From Lachnospiraceae bacterium (GTDB taxonomy: Bacteria > Bacillota > Clostridia > Lachnospirales > Lachnospiraceae): a stretch of 12,458 nt of DNA. Below are positions 6,292-12,458 of the stretch, in pieces (positions within the stretch are counted from its first letter, which is position 1; every line of letters begins with the position of its first letter). A program made the translations under genes and the position numbers. The stretch spans positions 1-12,458 of the forward strand of contig JAEDOO010000043.1 of assembly GCA_016301965.1 (NCBI GenBank), in the 5' to 3' direction. Below the pieces are notes generated by a model. That model worked only from the letters and a program-made list of their open reading frames with translations, searched no databases and was not told the origin of the DNA.

Positions 6292-7350
6292 TTATGCCTC
6301 GCTGTCGATCAGGATCTTACCCTTTACGGTACCCGGGGTCTTGAACAGCTCAAAAGCTTCATCGATCTTGCTGAGCGGAATGATCTTAAAGGTAAAGGAA
6401 TCATCCAGCTTCAGATCCCCAGTGGCAAAATAGTGAGCTACGCAGTCCCACTCATGTCCCGGGAAGGGAGCGCTGTAGGACATCCAGGAACCGGTCAGGT
6501 TAAATTCCTTGCGGTTGATATTTTCCCATTCTTTTACGCTGAAGGTCAGCTCTTTTGTCGGTGTACCGATAAAGCATACATCTGCCTTGTTGGCTGCCAG
6601 CTCGAAAGCCATCTTCATGGTGATGGTGTTTCCGGCGGTCTCAAATACGTAATCAAAGCCTTTGCCGTCTGTCATGGCTTTGACTTCTTCCATAAAGCCC
6701 TCTTTCAGCGTATTGATACCGGCGGTAGCACCAAGACGTATGCCCAACTCCAGTCTTTCATCCACGATATCAAATACCACAACCTTTTTAGCGCCGAAGA
6801 TCTTTGCCCACTGCATGGTCAGCATACCAATGGTACCGCCGCCAAGGATGGCAACTGTCTTTCCGCCTTTGTAGTTGGTTCTCTCCAATCCGTGCAGAGC
6901 AACGGTTGCCGGCTCAAAAAATGCTCCCTGCTGGAAGGAAACGCTGTTTTCAAATTTTACCGCATTGGCTTCCGGCACGCACACATACTCCGCGAAGCTT
7001 CCGAAGGAATGAGAGCCGATAAAGTCATAATGTTTGCACAGAGAATAGTTGCCTTTCTGGCAGTCTTCACATTTCATGCAGGGTACCAGGGGAATACCAG
7101 CCACTCTGTCTCCCGGTTTTACGGAAGTCACACCCTCTCCCACTGCTTCCACAGTACCGGAATACTCATGACCCAGCACGATGGGATAATAATGTGCCGC
7201 GTCCGCGTTGACACGGGGGATATCGGATCCGCAGATACCGGTATATTTTACCTTGATCAGTACCTGACCTTTTTTCGGCACCGGTTTCTCGATGTCCTCA
7301 TAGCGAATGTCGCATTTTGCATGAACCACGCCAGCTTTCATTGTTTCCAT
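6292..7350 (-). CDS. gatD: zinc-dependent polyol dehydrogenase, galactitol-1-phosphate 5-dehydrogenase-like (GatD)
   Basis: The 352-residue product is a medium-chain zinc dehydrogenase. Catalytic zinc ligands are C40 (GICGSD), H61/E62 (GHEYSG) and E146 (FFEPATV); the structural zinc is held by C91, C94, C97 and C105; the NAD-binding motif is GGGTIG near 170-175. Several stretches closely follow E. coli GatD as I recall it: AHYYPIVLGHE, PLVPCMKCEDC, YDFIGS and GSWMSYSAPFPGHEW. GatD oxidises galactitol 1-phosphate to D-tagatose 6-phosphate. Here no PTS is present and an FGGY kinase precedes the gene, so the substrate may be a free polyol instead. Its ATG overlaps the kinase stop codon by one base (TAATG), with GAGGAGG inside the kinase end, so the two are translationally coupled. 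Confidence 0.85.
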   Translation of the reverse strand: METMKAGVVHAKCDIRYEDIEKPVPKKGQVLIKVKYTGICGSDIPRVNADAAHYYPIVLGHEYSGTVEAVGEGVTSVKPGDRVAGIPLVPCMKCEDCQKGNYSLCKHYDFIGSHSFGSFAEYVCVPEANAVKFENSVSFQQGAFFEPATVALHGLERTNYKGGKTVAILGGGTIGMLTMQWAKIFGAKKVVVFDIVDERLELGIRLGATAGINTLKEGFMEEVKAMTDGKGFDYVFETAGNTITMKMAFELAANKADVCFIGTPTKELTFSVKEWENINRKEFNLTGSWMSYSAPFPGHEWDCVAHYFATGDLKLDDSFTFKIIPLSKIDEAFELFKTPGTVKGKILIDSEA

Positions 7351-8873
7351 TACTGATTGCCTCCTCTTTTTTTCATGATACCTTTCAGCTGCTGGTACAG
7401 CTCCAGGTAAGTTTCATAGTTTGCGTCGTATACGGCGCTGTTTTCTCTATTTGGTGTATGCTGTCTCTTAACCTCAATGGTCTTCTCCACAGCCTCATCA
7501 AAATCTTTATATACCCCGACGCCCACACCGGCCAGAAGCACGGCGCCAAGCGTAGTGGCTGTATCCGATGCCGGTACCACGATGGGTTTGCCGGTAATGT
7601 CGGCTTTGATCTGTGTCCAAAGCAGTGAGTTGGCAGAACCACCCATGGCTCTGAGCACCTCAACCTTAGCACCCACTTCTTCTGCCACATCCAGGTTATG
7701 TTTTAAGGCAAACGCTGTACCTTCCATAGCCGCACGGATCATATGTCCTTTTGTCTTGGAGAAATCGAGGCCGTAGAATACACCTTTGGCATTGGGATCC
7801 CAGATCGGAGAACGTTCACCGGCCATATACGGAAGGAAGATCACGCCATCACTTCCTGCAGGAACTACCTCAGCGATCTCATTGAACAGCTGCAGAGAAC
7901 TCTTGCCCTGCTCTTTGCCAACAAGCCTTTCATATCCGCCGAACTCTCTCTCCAGCCAGCGCATCACTCCGCCGCCGCCTGTAGTACCGCCCTGCAGCAG
8001 CCAGCGATCCGGAACTACGTGATAACCAAGGATCAGCCTGGCATCCCCCTTCGGGTTGTCCGTACAGATACTCATACCACCGGCCTGTCCGCCCTGTTCC
8101 TGGGTCTCACCCACATGAAGTACACCGGTTCCCAGTGTACCGCAGGCTGCGTCTAGACCACCGGCAGCTACCGGAATACCTTCCACCAGACCGCACTGTG
8201 CTGCGGCTTCTTTGGTAACTTTGCCTACGATGGCATGACAGGGATAGATCTCCGGTAAAAGGTCTGTGCAGAATCCGAATTCTGCTGCCATAGCAGAATC
8301 CCATGTACCCTTAGCCATGTTAAAGCAGTGCAGACCGTAGCCCTGAGACAGATCCTGAGACATCTGTCCGGTCAGCATATAGGCGATATAGCTGTTGGAC
8401 TGCAGAATCTTTGTTGTCTTAGCATAAACCTCCGGCATATTTCTCTGATACCAGAGAATCTTCGGTGTGGTGTAAGACGGCTGCAGCGGGTTGCCGCACA
8501 GTGCCAGAATGTTGTCCGCACCGATTTTTTCATTCATTTCATCGCAGATATCCTGCGCTCTCGTATCCATCCAGATGGGTGTGCGGCAGAGAACTTCTCC
8601 TGCTGCATCCATAGCGATGGCTGACCAGCTCTGTCCATCGATGCCAATACCGGCAATCTCCTCCGGACGGATATTTCCCTGTGCCAGGACCTTCGGAATT
8701 GCCTGACAGATAGCGCTCCACCATTCCCGCGGATCCTGCTCAGCCCAGCCCGGCTGCGGATAATATACGTTATAGTCACCGTTGCCCGAAGCCAGTACGC
8801 TGCCCTTTTCGTCAAATACCGCAATCTTGCAGGCACTGGTGCCTATATCAATACCCAACAAACATGTTCTCAT
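7350..8873 (-). CDS. xylB: FGGY-family carbohydrate kinase, xylulokinase-like
   Basis: The 507-residue product has the two-domain FGGY kinase layout and usual length. An N-terminal ATP-binding motif reads GIDIGTSACK (residues 7-16); PIWMDTRA at 99-106 is the xylulokinase-type substrate region; GGLDAACGTLGTG carries the likely catalytic aspartate D241; and AMGGSANSLLWTQIKADITGKP is the C-terminal FGGY signature. These enzymes phosphorylate ketoses or polyols with ATP in the cytoplasm. Because the neighbours are a GatD-like dehydrogenase and a GatY/GatZ-type aldolase, the true substrate may be a ketohexose rather than D-xylulose; sequence alone does not settle this. The start is firm (GGGAGG six bases before ATG). 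It follows the repressor gene by 47 bases and overlaps the dehydrogenase gene by one base. Confidence 0.85.
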   Translation of the reverse strand: MRTCLLGIDIGTSACKIAVFDEKGSVLASGNGDYNVYYPQPGWAEQDPREWWSAICQAIPKVLAQGNIRPEEIAGIGIDGQSWSAIAMDAAGEVLCRTPIWMDTRAQDICDEMNEKIGADNILALCGNPLQPSYTTPKILWYQRNMPEVYAKTTKILQSNSYIAYMLTGQMSQDLSQGYGLHCFNMAKGTWDSAMAAEFGFCTDLLPEIYPCHAIVGKVTKEAAAQCGLVEGIPVAAGGLDAACGTLGTGVLHVGETQEQGGQAGGMSICTDNPKGDARLILGYHVVPDRWLLQGGTTGGGGVMRWLEREFGGYERLVGKEQGKSSLQLFNEIAEVVPAGSDGVIFLPYMAGERSPIWDPNAKGVFYGLDFSKTKGHMIRAAMEGTAFALKHNLDVAEEVGAKVEVLRAMGGSANSLLWTQIKADITGKPIVVPASDTATTLGAVLLAGVGVGVYKDFDEAVEKTIEVKRQHTPNRENSAVYDANYETYLELYQQLKGIMKKRGGNQ

Positions 8874-8920
8874 GATTACCTCCCATACATCAGCTGTTAT
8901 TCTGTTTTATGTTGCCCTCA

Positions 8921-9949
8921 TCAAACGCTTAACATTTTGTTTTCTTTATTTATCTGTCTGACGGAACGGCCTCCTACATAAGAAGTAGACAGGATCACCA
9001 TCTCCGCCGGTTTCTCATCATTCCCATTCAGCCGGTCCAGCATAAGCCGGACAGCAGACATTGCCATCTGCCTTGTAGGCTGTGTCATAATAGACAGTTT
9101 TGGCGAACATGCTTTGGCGAATTCCACATTATCAAAACCGATGATCGACAGCTCCTCCGGAACCCGGATGCCCGACTCGTTGATCTCTATCATGGCGCCT
9201 ACCGTCATCTCATAATTTGAAACCAGCACCGCCGTCATATCCGGATGTGTTTCATGCAATGTGCGCATGGCTCTGGCGCCGCCCTTGATGGTATAGTCTC
9301 CACAGACCATCAGGGAATTTTCCAGAGAAAGGCCTGCTTCCATCATGGCTTTCTGAAATCCCCAGTTTCTGGCACTGGCCGTGTATACTTCCTGAGGACC
9401 CGAAATCAGGCCGATTTTCTGATGGCCCGCGTCCACCAGACGCAGCACCGCCTCTTTTGCCGCTCCTTCATTATCCGCCAGCACACAGTCCCCGATAAAT
9501 CCCCTGACCTTCCGGTCAATCAGCACTACCGGTTTTTTCTGTTCAGCGAATAGGGAAAGGCTCTCGCTGTATTCGCCGGTGGGCATGATCAACAGTCCGT
9601 CTACCCTTTTGTGCAGCAGAAACTCAATGGCTTCCGCCTCCCGGTGCACATCGCTGCGGCAGTCGCACAGCATGGTCGCGTATCCGTTCTGGCGCAGAAT
9701 ATCCTCCGCCACTGAGATCATTTCGGCACAGAAAATATTATTCAGCTCCGGAATCACGATACCAATGATCTTTGTCTTATTCGTCTTTAGCCCCCGGGCA
9801 GTCTCATTAACCTCGAAATGCAGGGCTTCAATAGCCGCCTCAATCTTGGCCCGGTTTTTCTCCCGAACGTTTCCGCCGTTTAAATAGGAAGAAATAGTGG
9901 CCAAACCCAGCCCGGTCTCACGGGCTATATCTTTGATGGTTGCTCCCAT
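8921..9949 (-). CDS. LacI-family transcriptional repressor of the polyol operon
   Basis: The 342-residue product begins with a LacI helix-turn-helix, ATIKDIARETGLGLATISSYLNGG, and a hinge helix region ending NETARGLKTNKT. The periplasmic-binding-protein-like sensor domain follows (IIGIVIPELNNIF, KRVDGLLIMPTG, IGLISGP, ELSIIGFDNVEFA). Such proteins bind palindromes with a central CG and release them when a sugar or sugar phosphate binds. Three such palindromes occur in the window, at this operon's promoter and at gatZ, and are the obvious targets; that link is inference. The start chosen is the ATG at 9949, with GGAGG eight bases upstream. The in-frame ATG at 9964 overlaps that site and would add MEEET ahead of the usual LacI N-terminus. 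Being the second gene of the operon, it should be autoregulated. Confidence 0.92.
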   Translation of the reverse strand: MGATIKDIARETGLGLATISSYLNGGNVREKNRAKIEAAIEALHFEVNETARGLKTNKTKIIGIVIPELNNIFCAEMISVAEDILRQNGYATMLCDCRSDVHREAEAIEFLLHKRVDGLLIMPTGEYSESLSLFAEQKKPVVLIDRKVRGFIGDCVLADNEGAAKEAVLRLVDAGHQKIGLISGPQEVYTASARNWGFQKAMMEAGLSLENSLMVCGDYTIKGGARAMRTLHETHPDMTAVLVSNYEMTVGAMIEINESGIRVPEELSIIGFDNVEFAKACSPKLSIMTQPTRQMAMSAVRLMLDRLNGNDEKPAEMVILSTSYVGGRSVRQINKENKMLSV

Positions 9950-9957
9950 GGTTTCTT

Positions 9958-9962
9958 CCTCC
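9958..9962 (-). promoter_or_regulatory. ribosome binding site that sets the repressor start
   Basis: GGAGG lies eight bases before the ATG at 9949. It overlaps the in-frame ATG at 9964, which has no such site upstream (ACAAATG follows an AT-rich run). Confidence 0.75.
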
Positions 9963-10009
9963 ATTTGTGTTTTAAATGTTATATCCGGAAATACGTATAT
10001 TCATTTTCT

Positions 10010-10038
10010 GCAGGACTGTTGTTTTGTCAACAGCCTGC
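10010..10038. promoter_or_regulatory. hairpin between aldolase and repressor genes
   Basis: GCAGG-A-CTGTTG faces CAACAG-CCTGC around a six-base loop; the A is bulged. On the minus strand no T-tract follows, so it is not a standard terminator in the direction of the operon. On the plus strand it is followed by CTTTTCTTT. It may stabilise the aldolase mRNA end or partly reduce read-through into the repressor gene. Confidence 0.45.
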
Positions 10039-10063
10039 TTTTCTTTCCGATTACTGTATCTGA

Positions 10064-10918
10064 TCAGATATCAGCCTTGCCGTCGCAGCCGCACATCTTC
10101 ATACGGGCAATCACCTGCTCTTTGACAGCCGCCATAGCAACCACACCCAGTTTTTTGGGATCGTAGGTATCCGGCTTTTCAGCCAGCAGTTTCTTTACCG
10201 CGTCGGTGTAGGCTACACGAAGTTCTGTAGCAAAATTTACCTTGCACATACCGTTGGCAACACATTCTTTCACATCGGCCTCGCTCAGACCGGAAGCACC
10301 GTGAAGTACCAGAGGAGCAGCAACTTTCTCTGCGATCACTTTGACTCTGTCTTTATCCAGCACCGGGTCGCCTGCATAGAAACCATGGGCTGTACCGATA
10401 GCTACGGCCAGAGAACAAACACCTGTACGCTCCGCAAACTCTTTTGCTTCCTCGGGATCAGTATATTTGTCAGCTTCTGCTTCCAGATCATCCTCTTTAC
10501 CGCCGACTTTTCCCAGTTCAGCTTCCACCGGGATACCTACGGCATTGGCTACATCTACGACTTTTTTGGTCACTGCCACATTTTCTTCGAAAGGAAGTCC
10601 GGAACCATCAATCATTACGGATGTGTAACCTGCATTGATTGCCTGTACAGCCAGCTCAAAGCTGCTGCCGTGATCCAGATGCAGACATACCGGAACATCA
10701 GTCTTTGCCGCCTCAGCTTTAACGATCGCTGCAAACGTCTCCAGCGTACCGTACTTTACGGTAGACGGCGTGGTCTGCATCATCACCGGAGCCTTAACCT
10801 CCTCTGCTGCCGCGATAACAGCTTTAACCATTTCCATATTTTCTACATTGAATGCGCCTACAGCATAATGACCCTTCTGGGCATCCGCAAGCATCTTGTT
10901 TGAAGTAACTAATGGCAT
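10064..10918 (-). CDS. gatY: class II ketose-bisphosphate aldolase, GatY/KbaY (tagatose/fructose-bisphosphate) type
   Basis: The 284-residue product is a class II aldolase of exactly GatY length. Visible active-site features are HLDHG (catalytic D82, zinc ligand H83), E134 in VEAELG, zinc ligands H178 (GTAHG) and H206 (LHGASG), and N228 in the phosphate/substrate-binding NFATEL. The C-terminus CGCDGKA resembles GatY's CGCEGRA as I recall it. The enzyme cleaves a ketose (bis)phosphate to dihydroxyacetone phosphate and an aldehyde. A plain fructose-bisphosphate aldolase is the main alternative, but the operon partners (GatD-like, kinase, repressor) and a gatZ gene nearby with matching operators favour the tagatose type. 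It is first in the operon, with AGGAGG before the ATG and the operator 58 bases upstream. Confidence 0.88.
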   Translation of the reverse strand: MPLVTSNKMLADAQKGHYAVGAFNVENMEMVKAVIAAAEEVKAPVMMQTTPSTVKYGTLETFAAIVKAEAAKTDVPVCLHLDHGSSFELAVQAINAGYTSVMIDGSGLPFEENVAVTKKVVDVANAVGIPVEAELGKVGGKEDDLEAEADKYTDPEEAKEFAERTGVCSLAVAIGTAHGFYAGDPVLDKDRVKVIAEKVAAPLVLHGASGLSEADVKECVANGMCKVNFATELRVAYTDAVKKLLAEKPDTYDPKKLGVVAMAAVKEQVIARMKMCGCDGKADI

Positions 10919-10975
10919 TTTTTATCCTCCTAATATTGATAAATTCCAAGGAGCCAAACGGGCATTCCCATAAAT

Positions 10976-10989
10976 CCGAAACGTTTCGG
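10976..10989. promoter_or_regulatory. LacI-type operator of the aldolase operon
   Basis: CCGAAACGTTTCGG is a perfect 14-base palindrome with a central CG. It lies just downstream of the predicted transcription start (centre near +14), where a bound repressor would block RNA polymerase. It shares CGAAACGTT with the two sites before gatZ. Confidence 0.85.
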
Positions 10990-11003
10990 TTTTCTGTAAT
11001 TTC

Positions 11004-11032
11004 AATATACAATAGATTATGTGATTTTGCAA
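11004..11032 (-). promoter_or_regulatory. promoter of the five-gene polyol operon
   Basis: The minus strand has TTGCAA (11032-11027), a 17-base spacer and TATATT (11009-11004). Each box differs from consensus at one or two positions, and spacing is ideal. Transcription would start near 10997, giving a leader of about 80 bases that contains the operator. Confidence 0.65.
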
Positions 11033-11077
11033 GTGTTTTTTAAGAAAAATCAGAAATACCGCAAAATATATGGTTTT

Positions 11078-11101
11078 CGTATCTGTTCTGAACCAGTACG
11101 G
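11078..11101. repeat. fragment related to the dispersed repeat
   Basis: CGTATCTGTTC followed by TGAACCAGTACGG shares its first 11 bases with copy 2 at 11197, and also keeps a CAGTAC. It looks like a partial or rearranged copy on the other side of the terminator palindrome. Confidence 0.4.
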
Positions 11102-11113
11102 GTTTTCTATATA

Positions 11114-11145
11114 AAAAATAAGAGCCGATGGAAATTTCCATCGGC
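11114..11145 (-). terminator. perfect palindromic terminator downstream of the lipoprotein gene
   Basis: Positions 11124-11145 form a perfect 22-base palindrome: an 11-base arm GCCGATGGAAA and its exact complement, with no spacer. On the minus strand it is followed by TCTTATTTTTTAT. It is some 200 bases beyond the lipoprotein stop, so the transcript would include the hairpin-rich element between them. Confidence 0.75.
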
Positions 11146-11149
11146 CTGT

Positions 11150-11330
11150 CAGAAGGTGCATCTCCCTGCAACTGACTGCGCTGTTCAAAAAAACGGCGTA
11201 TCTGTTCAGTACCTTCACAGATACGATTCGCAAACCCATGAAAATCGGCTGCGCCGATGGGGTTTGCTCACACCTGAATCACGTTCTTACGGCCTCATCA
11301 GCAAGTGATTCGGCCTGTTCTGAACAGTTA
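11150..11330. repeat. hairpin-rich intergenic element
   Basis: Four inverted repeats follow one another. CGTATCTGT/ACAGATACG is at 11197-11225. CAAACCC/GGGTTTG at 11231-11266 encloses ATCGGC/GCCGAT. GAATCAC/GTGATTC is at 11276-11311. CTGTTC-T-GAACAG is at 11315-11327. The element contains copy 2 of the dispersed repeat, has no open frame and lies between the lipoprotein stop and its terminator. It resembles a small non-coding mobile repeat or a structured RNA; I cannot tell which. Confidence 0.55.
11197..11237. repeat. dispersed palindromic intergenic repeat, copy 2
   Basis: This segment is identical to 3034-3074 at 36 of 41 positions. Here the arms CGTATCTGT and ACAGATACG are perfectly complementary around an 11-base loop, so this copy looks the better preserved. 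Confidence 0.75.
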
Positions 11331-11342
11331 CAAAACGGCAAA

Positions 11343-11903
11343 CTATTGTGCTTCACTGGTCTCCTCTGTCTCAGAGGAACGAATATAACTCGTATTATCC
11401 TCCCCGGAAACCAGCGGATTCAGATAACCACACTGCACGACTTTCAGCTTGTCCGTGCTCGAACCGATCAGAATGATATCTCCCTCATCGGTATACCATA
11501 CATCGCCAGCATTGGTTACTCCGGAACGGTCTGTACTTTCGCCGTACTCTTTTGTCAGCTTGTCTTTCAGTTTCTTGTAGATTTCCTGATATTGTGCCTC
11601 AGACTTGGCCACCGCGGTCCATGCCAGCCCCATCAACCGTCCCTTGTCATCAAACATATACTTTACAGTGCCGTCATAATCCAGATAAGACTTGGCATAC
11701 GTATGTGTCTGACCGTAATACATGGACGGATATGTTTCTTTCTCCTCCCCGGTCTCCAGAGTGGCCAGATCACTCTCCACTGTCTCCCAGGTGGCATCCG
11801 AAAACGGCGCAATCTGAGCAGTTTTTTTGCCGCATCCGGTCAGCAGCATGCCGGCTGCCAGAACGATGCTTAAACCAATCGTACAAAACTTACGTATATT
11901 CAT
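11343..11903 (-). CDS. small predicted lipoprotein of unknown function
   Basis: The 186-residue product has a lipoprotein signal peptide: MNIRKF, a hydrophobic stretch, then the lipobox LLTGC with the lipidated cysteine at C24. The mature part is acidic and mixed, with aromatic motifs (YPSMYYGQTHTY, KYMFDDKGRLMGLAW, DVWYTDEGDIILIGS) that suggest a compact beta-rich domain, and ends in an acid- and serine-rich tail. It should be anchored to the outer face of the cell membrane. I do not recognise the family. The start chosen is the ATG at 11903, with AGAGG eight bases upstream; a TTG two codons earlier is too close to that site. It is a single-gene unit with its own promoter and terminator, and nothing links it to the polyol genes. 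Confidence 0.8.
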   Translation of the reverse strand: MNIRKFCTIGLSIVLAAGMLLTGCGKKTAQIAPFSDATWETVESDLATLETGEEKETYPSMYYGQTHTYAKSYLDYDGTVKYMFDDKGRLMGLAWTAVAKSEAQYQEIYKKLKDKLTKEYGESTDRSGVTNAGDVWYTDEGDIILIGSSTDKLKVVQCGYLNPLVSGEDNTSYIRSSETEETSEAQ

Positions 11904-12069
11904 CTGCAAAACCTCTTTTCTGTTAACTGTCCAGTGCCGCCGTTTTACCTTTCTCGCAAAAATCTACTTTGCCAACAGATCAATCCTTTTTAACCCGGAA
12001 CAAATTGCTTCTGCTTTACGAGATAACACTTCCCCCTGCTCCAAACAGCTATCTTTTTCATATTAGTTT

Positions 12070-12098
12070 ACCATAACATTTCTACATCGTTGCGTCAA
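12070..12098 (-). promoter_or_regulatory. sigma-A promoter of the lipoprotein gene
   Basis: The minus strand has TTGACG (12098-12093), a 17-base spacer and TATGGT (12075-12070). It matches the consensus at 5 of 6 and 4 of 6 positions. The start would be near 12063, about 160 bases before the ATG. Confidence 0.65.
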
Positions 12099-12178
12099 GA
12101 GTGACGGGAATGGCAAACATACGATTATCGGATCAACAAATTTGTATCCATTTACGGATATTTTGTACTTTTTCAGAA

Positions 12179-12226
12179 AGAAAAAAGTTGCCACTTCACA
12201 TTTTCAGTCTGTAAAGTGGCAACTTT
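12179..12226 (-). terminator. intrinsic terminator of glgB
   Basis: AAAGTTGCCACTT (12184-12196) and AAGTGGCAACTTT (12214-12226) form a perfect 13-base stem around a 17-base loop. The minus strand then continues in Ts (12183-12181) and TCTTTC. It begins about 55 bases after the glgB stop. Confidence 0.9.
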
Positions 12227-12279
12227 AATTATCCTAAACTACATTATAAACATGGTTAATATCACTTTTTCTTCTGATA

Positions 12280-12458
12280 TTAGAACTTGAATACAGCCAC
12301 ACCGTAGGCCGGCAGCGGATAAGCGATGGAATATTTCTGTCCGTCACAGGCAATCTTTTCAGCAGTGTATGTGGTCTCCGGTTCGAAATCTCCGCCGTAC
12401 TTCGGATCCTTGCTGTTCATGATCAGTGTGTATTTTTTCTTTTTCGGCACACCTACAC
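12280..12458 (-). CDS. glgB: 1,4-alpha-glucan branching enzyme, C-terminal end (partial)
   Basis: Only the last 58 residues and the stop codon lie in the window; the gene continues past the right edge. They read VGVPKKKKYTLIMNSKD, KYGGDFEPETTYTAEKIACD and GQKYSIAYPLPAYGVAVFKF. This is the C-terminal beta-sandwich domain of GlgB, whose usual ending is a PLPAYGVAVF-like motif. GlgB makes alpha-1,6 branches in glycogen in the cytoplasm. A related alpha-amylase-family enzyme with the same domain is the only real alternative. The gene has its own terminator and shows no link to the polyol genes. Confidence 0.8.
   Translation of the reverse strand, partial: VGVPKKKKYTLIMNSKDPKYGGDFEPETTYTAEKIACDGQKYSIAYPLPAYGVAVFKF

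Larger units (their letters stand above)
10919..11342. other. operon promoter region plus hairpin-rich intergenic element
   Basis: The left 120 bases hold the aldolase operon leader, operator and promoter. The rest, up to the lipoprotein stop, holds a terminator palindrome and about 190 bases crowded with inverted repeats including copy 2 of the dispersed repeat. I see no credible coding frame on either strand. Confidence 0.65.
11904..12279. other. intergenic region between glgB and the lipoprotein gene
   Basis: About 375 bases hold the glgB terminator on the right, the lipoprotein promoter near 12070-12098, and a leader of about 160 bases in which I see no clear structure or known riboswitch. 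A small inverted repeat ATCC-N6-GGAT is present near 12147-12160. No coding frame is supported. Confidence 0.55.

Noticed and set aside
6229..7356. A 375-codon open frame on the plus strand across the dehydrogenase gene
   Set aside because: It is antisense to a gene with complete zinc and NAD motifs and has no recognisable domain or good ribosome binding site.
10022..10038. A promoter for the repressor gene using TTGACA on the minus strand near 10022-10031
   Set aside because: No acceptable -10 box is found 16-18 bases further on, and the bases are part of a hairpin stem.
11276..11311. A hammerhead-ribozyme-like string (CTGATGAGGCCGTAAG on the minus strand) inside a hairpin
   Set aside because: The required GAAA after the second stem is missing (CGTGAT instead), and the flanking arms pair with each other rather than in the three-stem hammerhead layout.

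Overview
The window looks like chromosomal DNA of a gut-type Lachnospiraceae (Clostridia, Bacillota). The evidence is moderate GC content, strong AGGAGG-type ribosome binding sites, short T-tract intrinsic terminators, and gene families typical of that group: a DUF6320-like zinc-ribbon membrane protein beside a condensation-like acyltransferase, a GatY/GatZ aldolase pair, and a GlgB whose C-terminus matches the Clostridia type. Species cannot be fixed from the sequence alone. Every gene I can support with confidence is on the minus strand, so the text below follows transcription from right to left. I found no rRNA, tRNA, CRISPR array, transposase or phage gene.

Right edge (12458 to 10990): the last 59 codons of a 1,4-alpha-glucan branching enzyme (glgB) with its own terminator, then a small lipoprotein gene with a good sigma-A promoter. 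About 190 bases packed with inverted repeats follow, ending in a perfect 22-base palindromic terminator.

Centre (11032 to 5060): a five-gene operon for a sugar alcohol or ketose: class II ketose-bisphosphate aldolase (GatY/KbaY type), LacI-family repressor, FGGY (xylulokinase-like) kinase, GatD-like zinc polyol dehydrogenase and an aldo/keto reductase, closed by a terminator. A separate one-gene unit, gatZ (the non-catalytic tagatose-bisphosphate aldolase subunit), follows with its own consensus promoter and terminator. Three copies of a palindromic LacI-type operator with core CGAAACGTT lie only in front of the aldolase gene (one copy) and gatZ (two copies). This suggests that the repressor inside the operon controls both units, so that the two aldolase subunits are made together although their genes are about 5.4 kb apart. 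No PTS or other transporter is in the window. A PTS-made polyol phosphate would not need the FGGY kinase, so I infer a variant route in which polyol is oxidised, the ketose is phosphorylated, and the product is cleaved by aldolase. The substrate is unknown.

Left part (3003 to 155): a compact three-gene unit. The first gene, an FAD-dependent oxidoreductase, is broken by a frame-changing internal deletion. The next two, a condensation-like acyltransferase with an HxxxDG motif and a zinc-ribbon, six-helix membrane protein, are intact. A 41-base palindromic repeat lies upstream of this unit and recurs in the structured region after the lipoprotein gene, so it is a dispersed intergenic repeat.

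The strongest candidates for something not yet described are the two-unit polyol regulon with its FGGY kinase and missing PTS, the structured gatZ leader, and the hairpin-rich intergenic element carrying the dispersed repeat.
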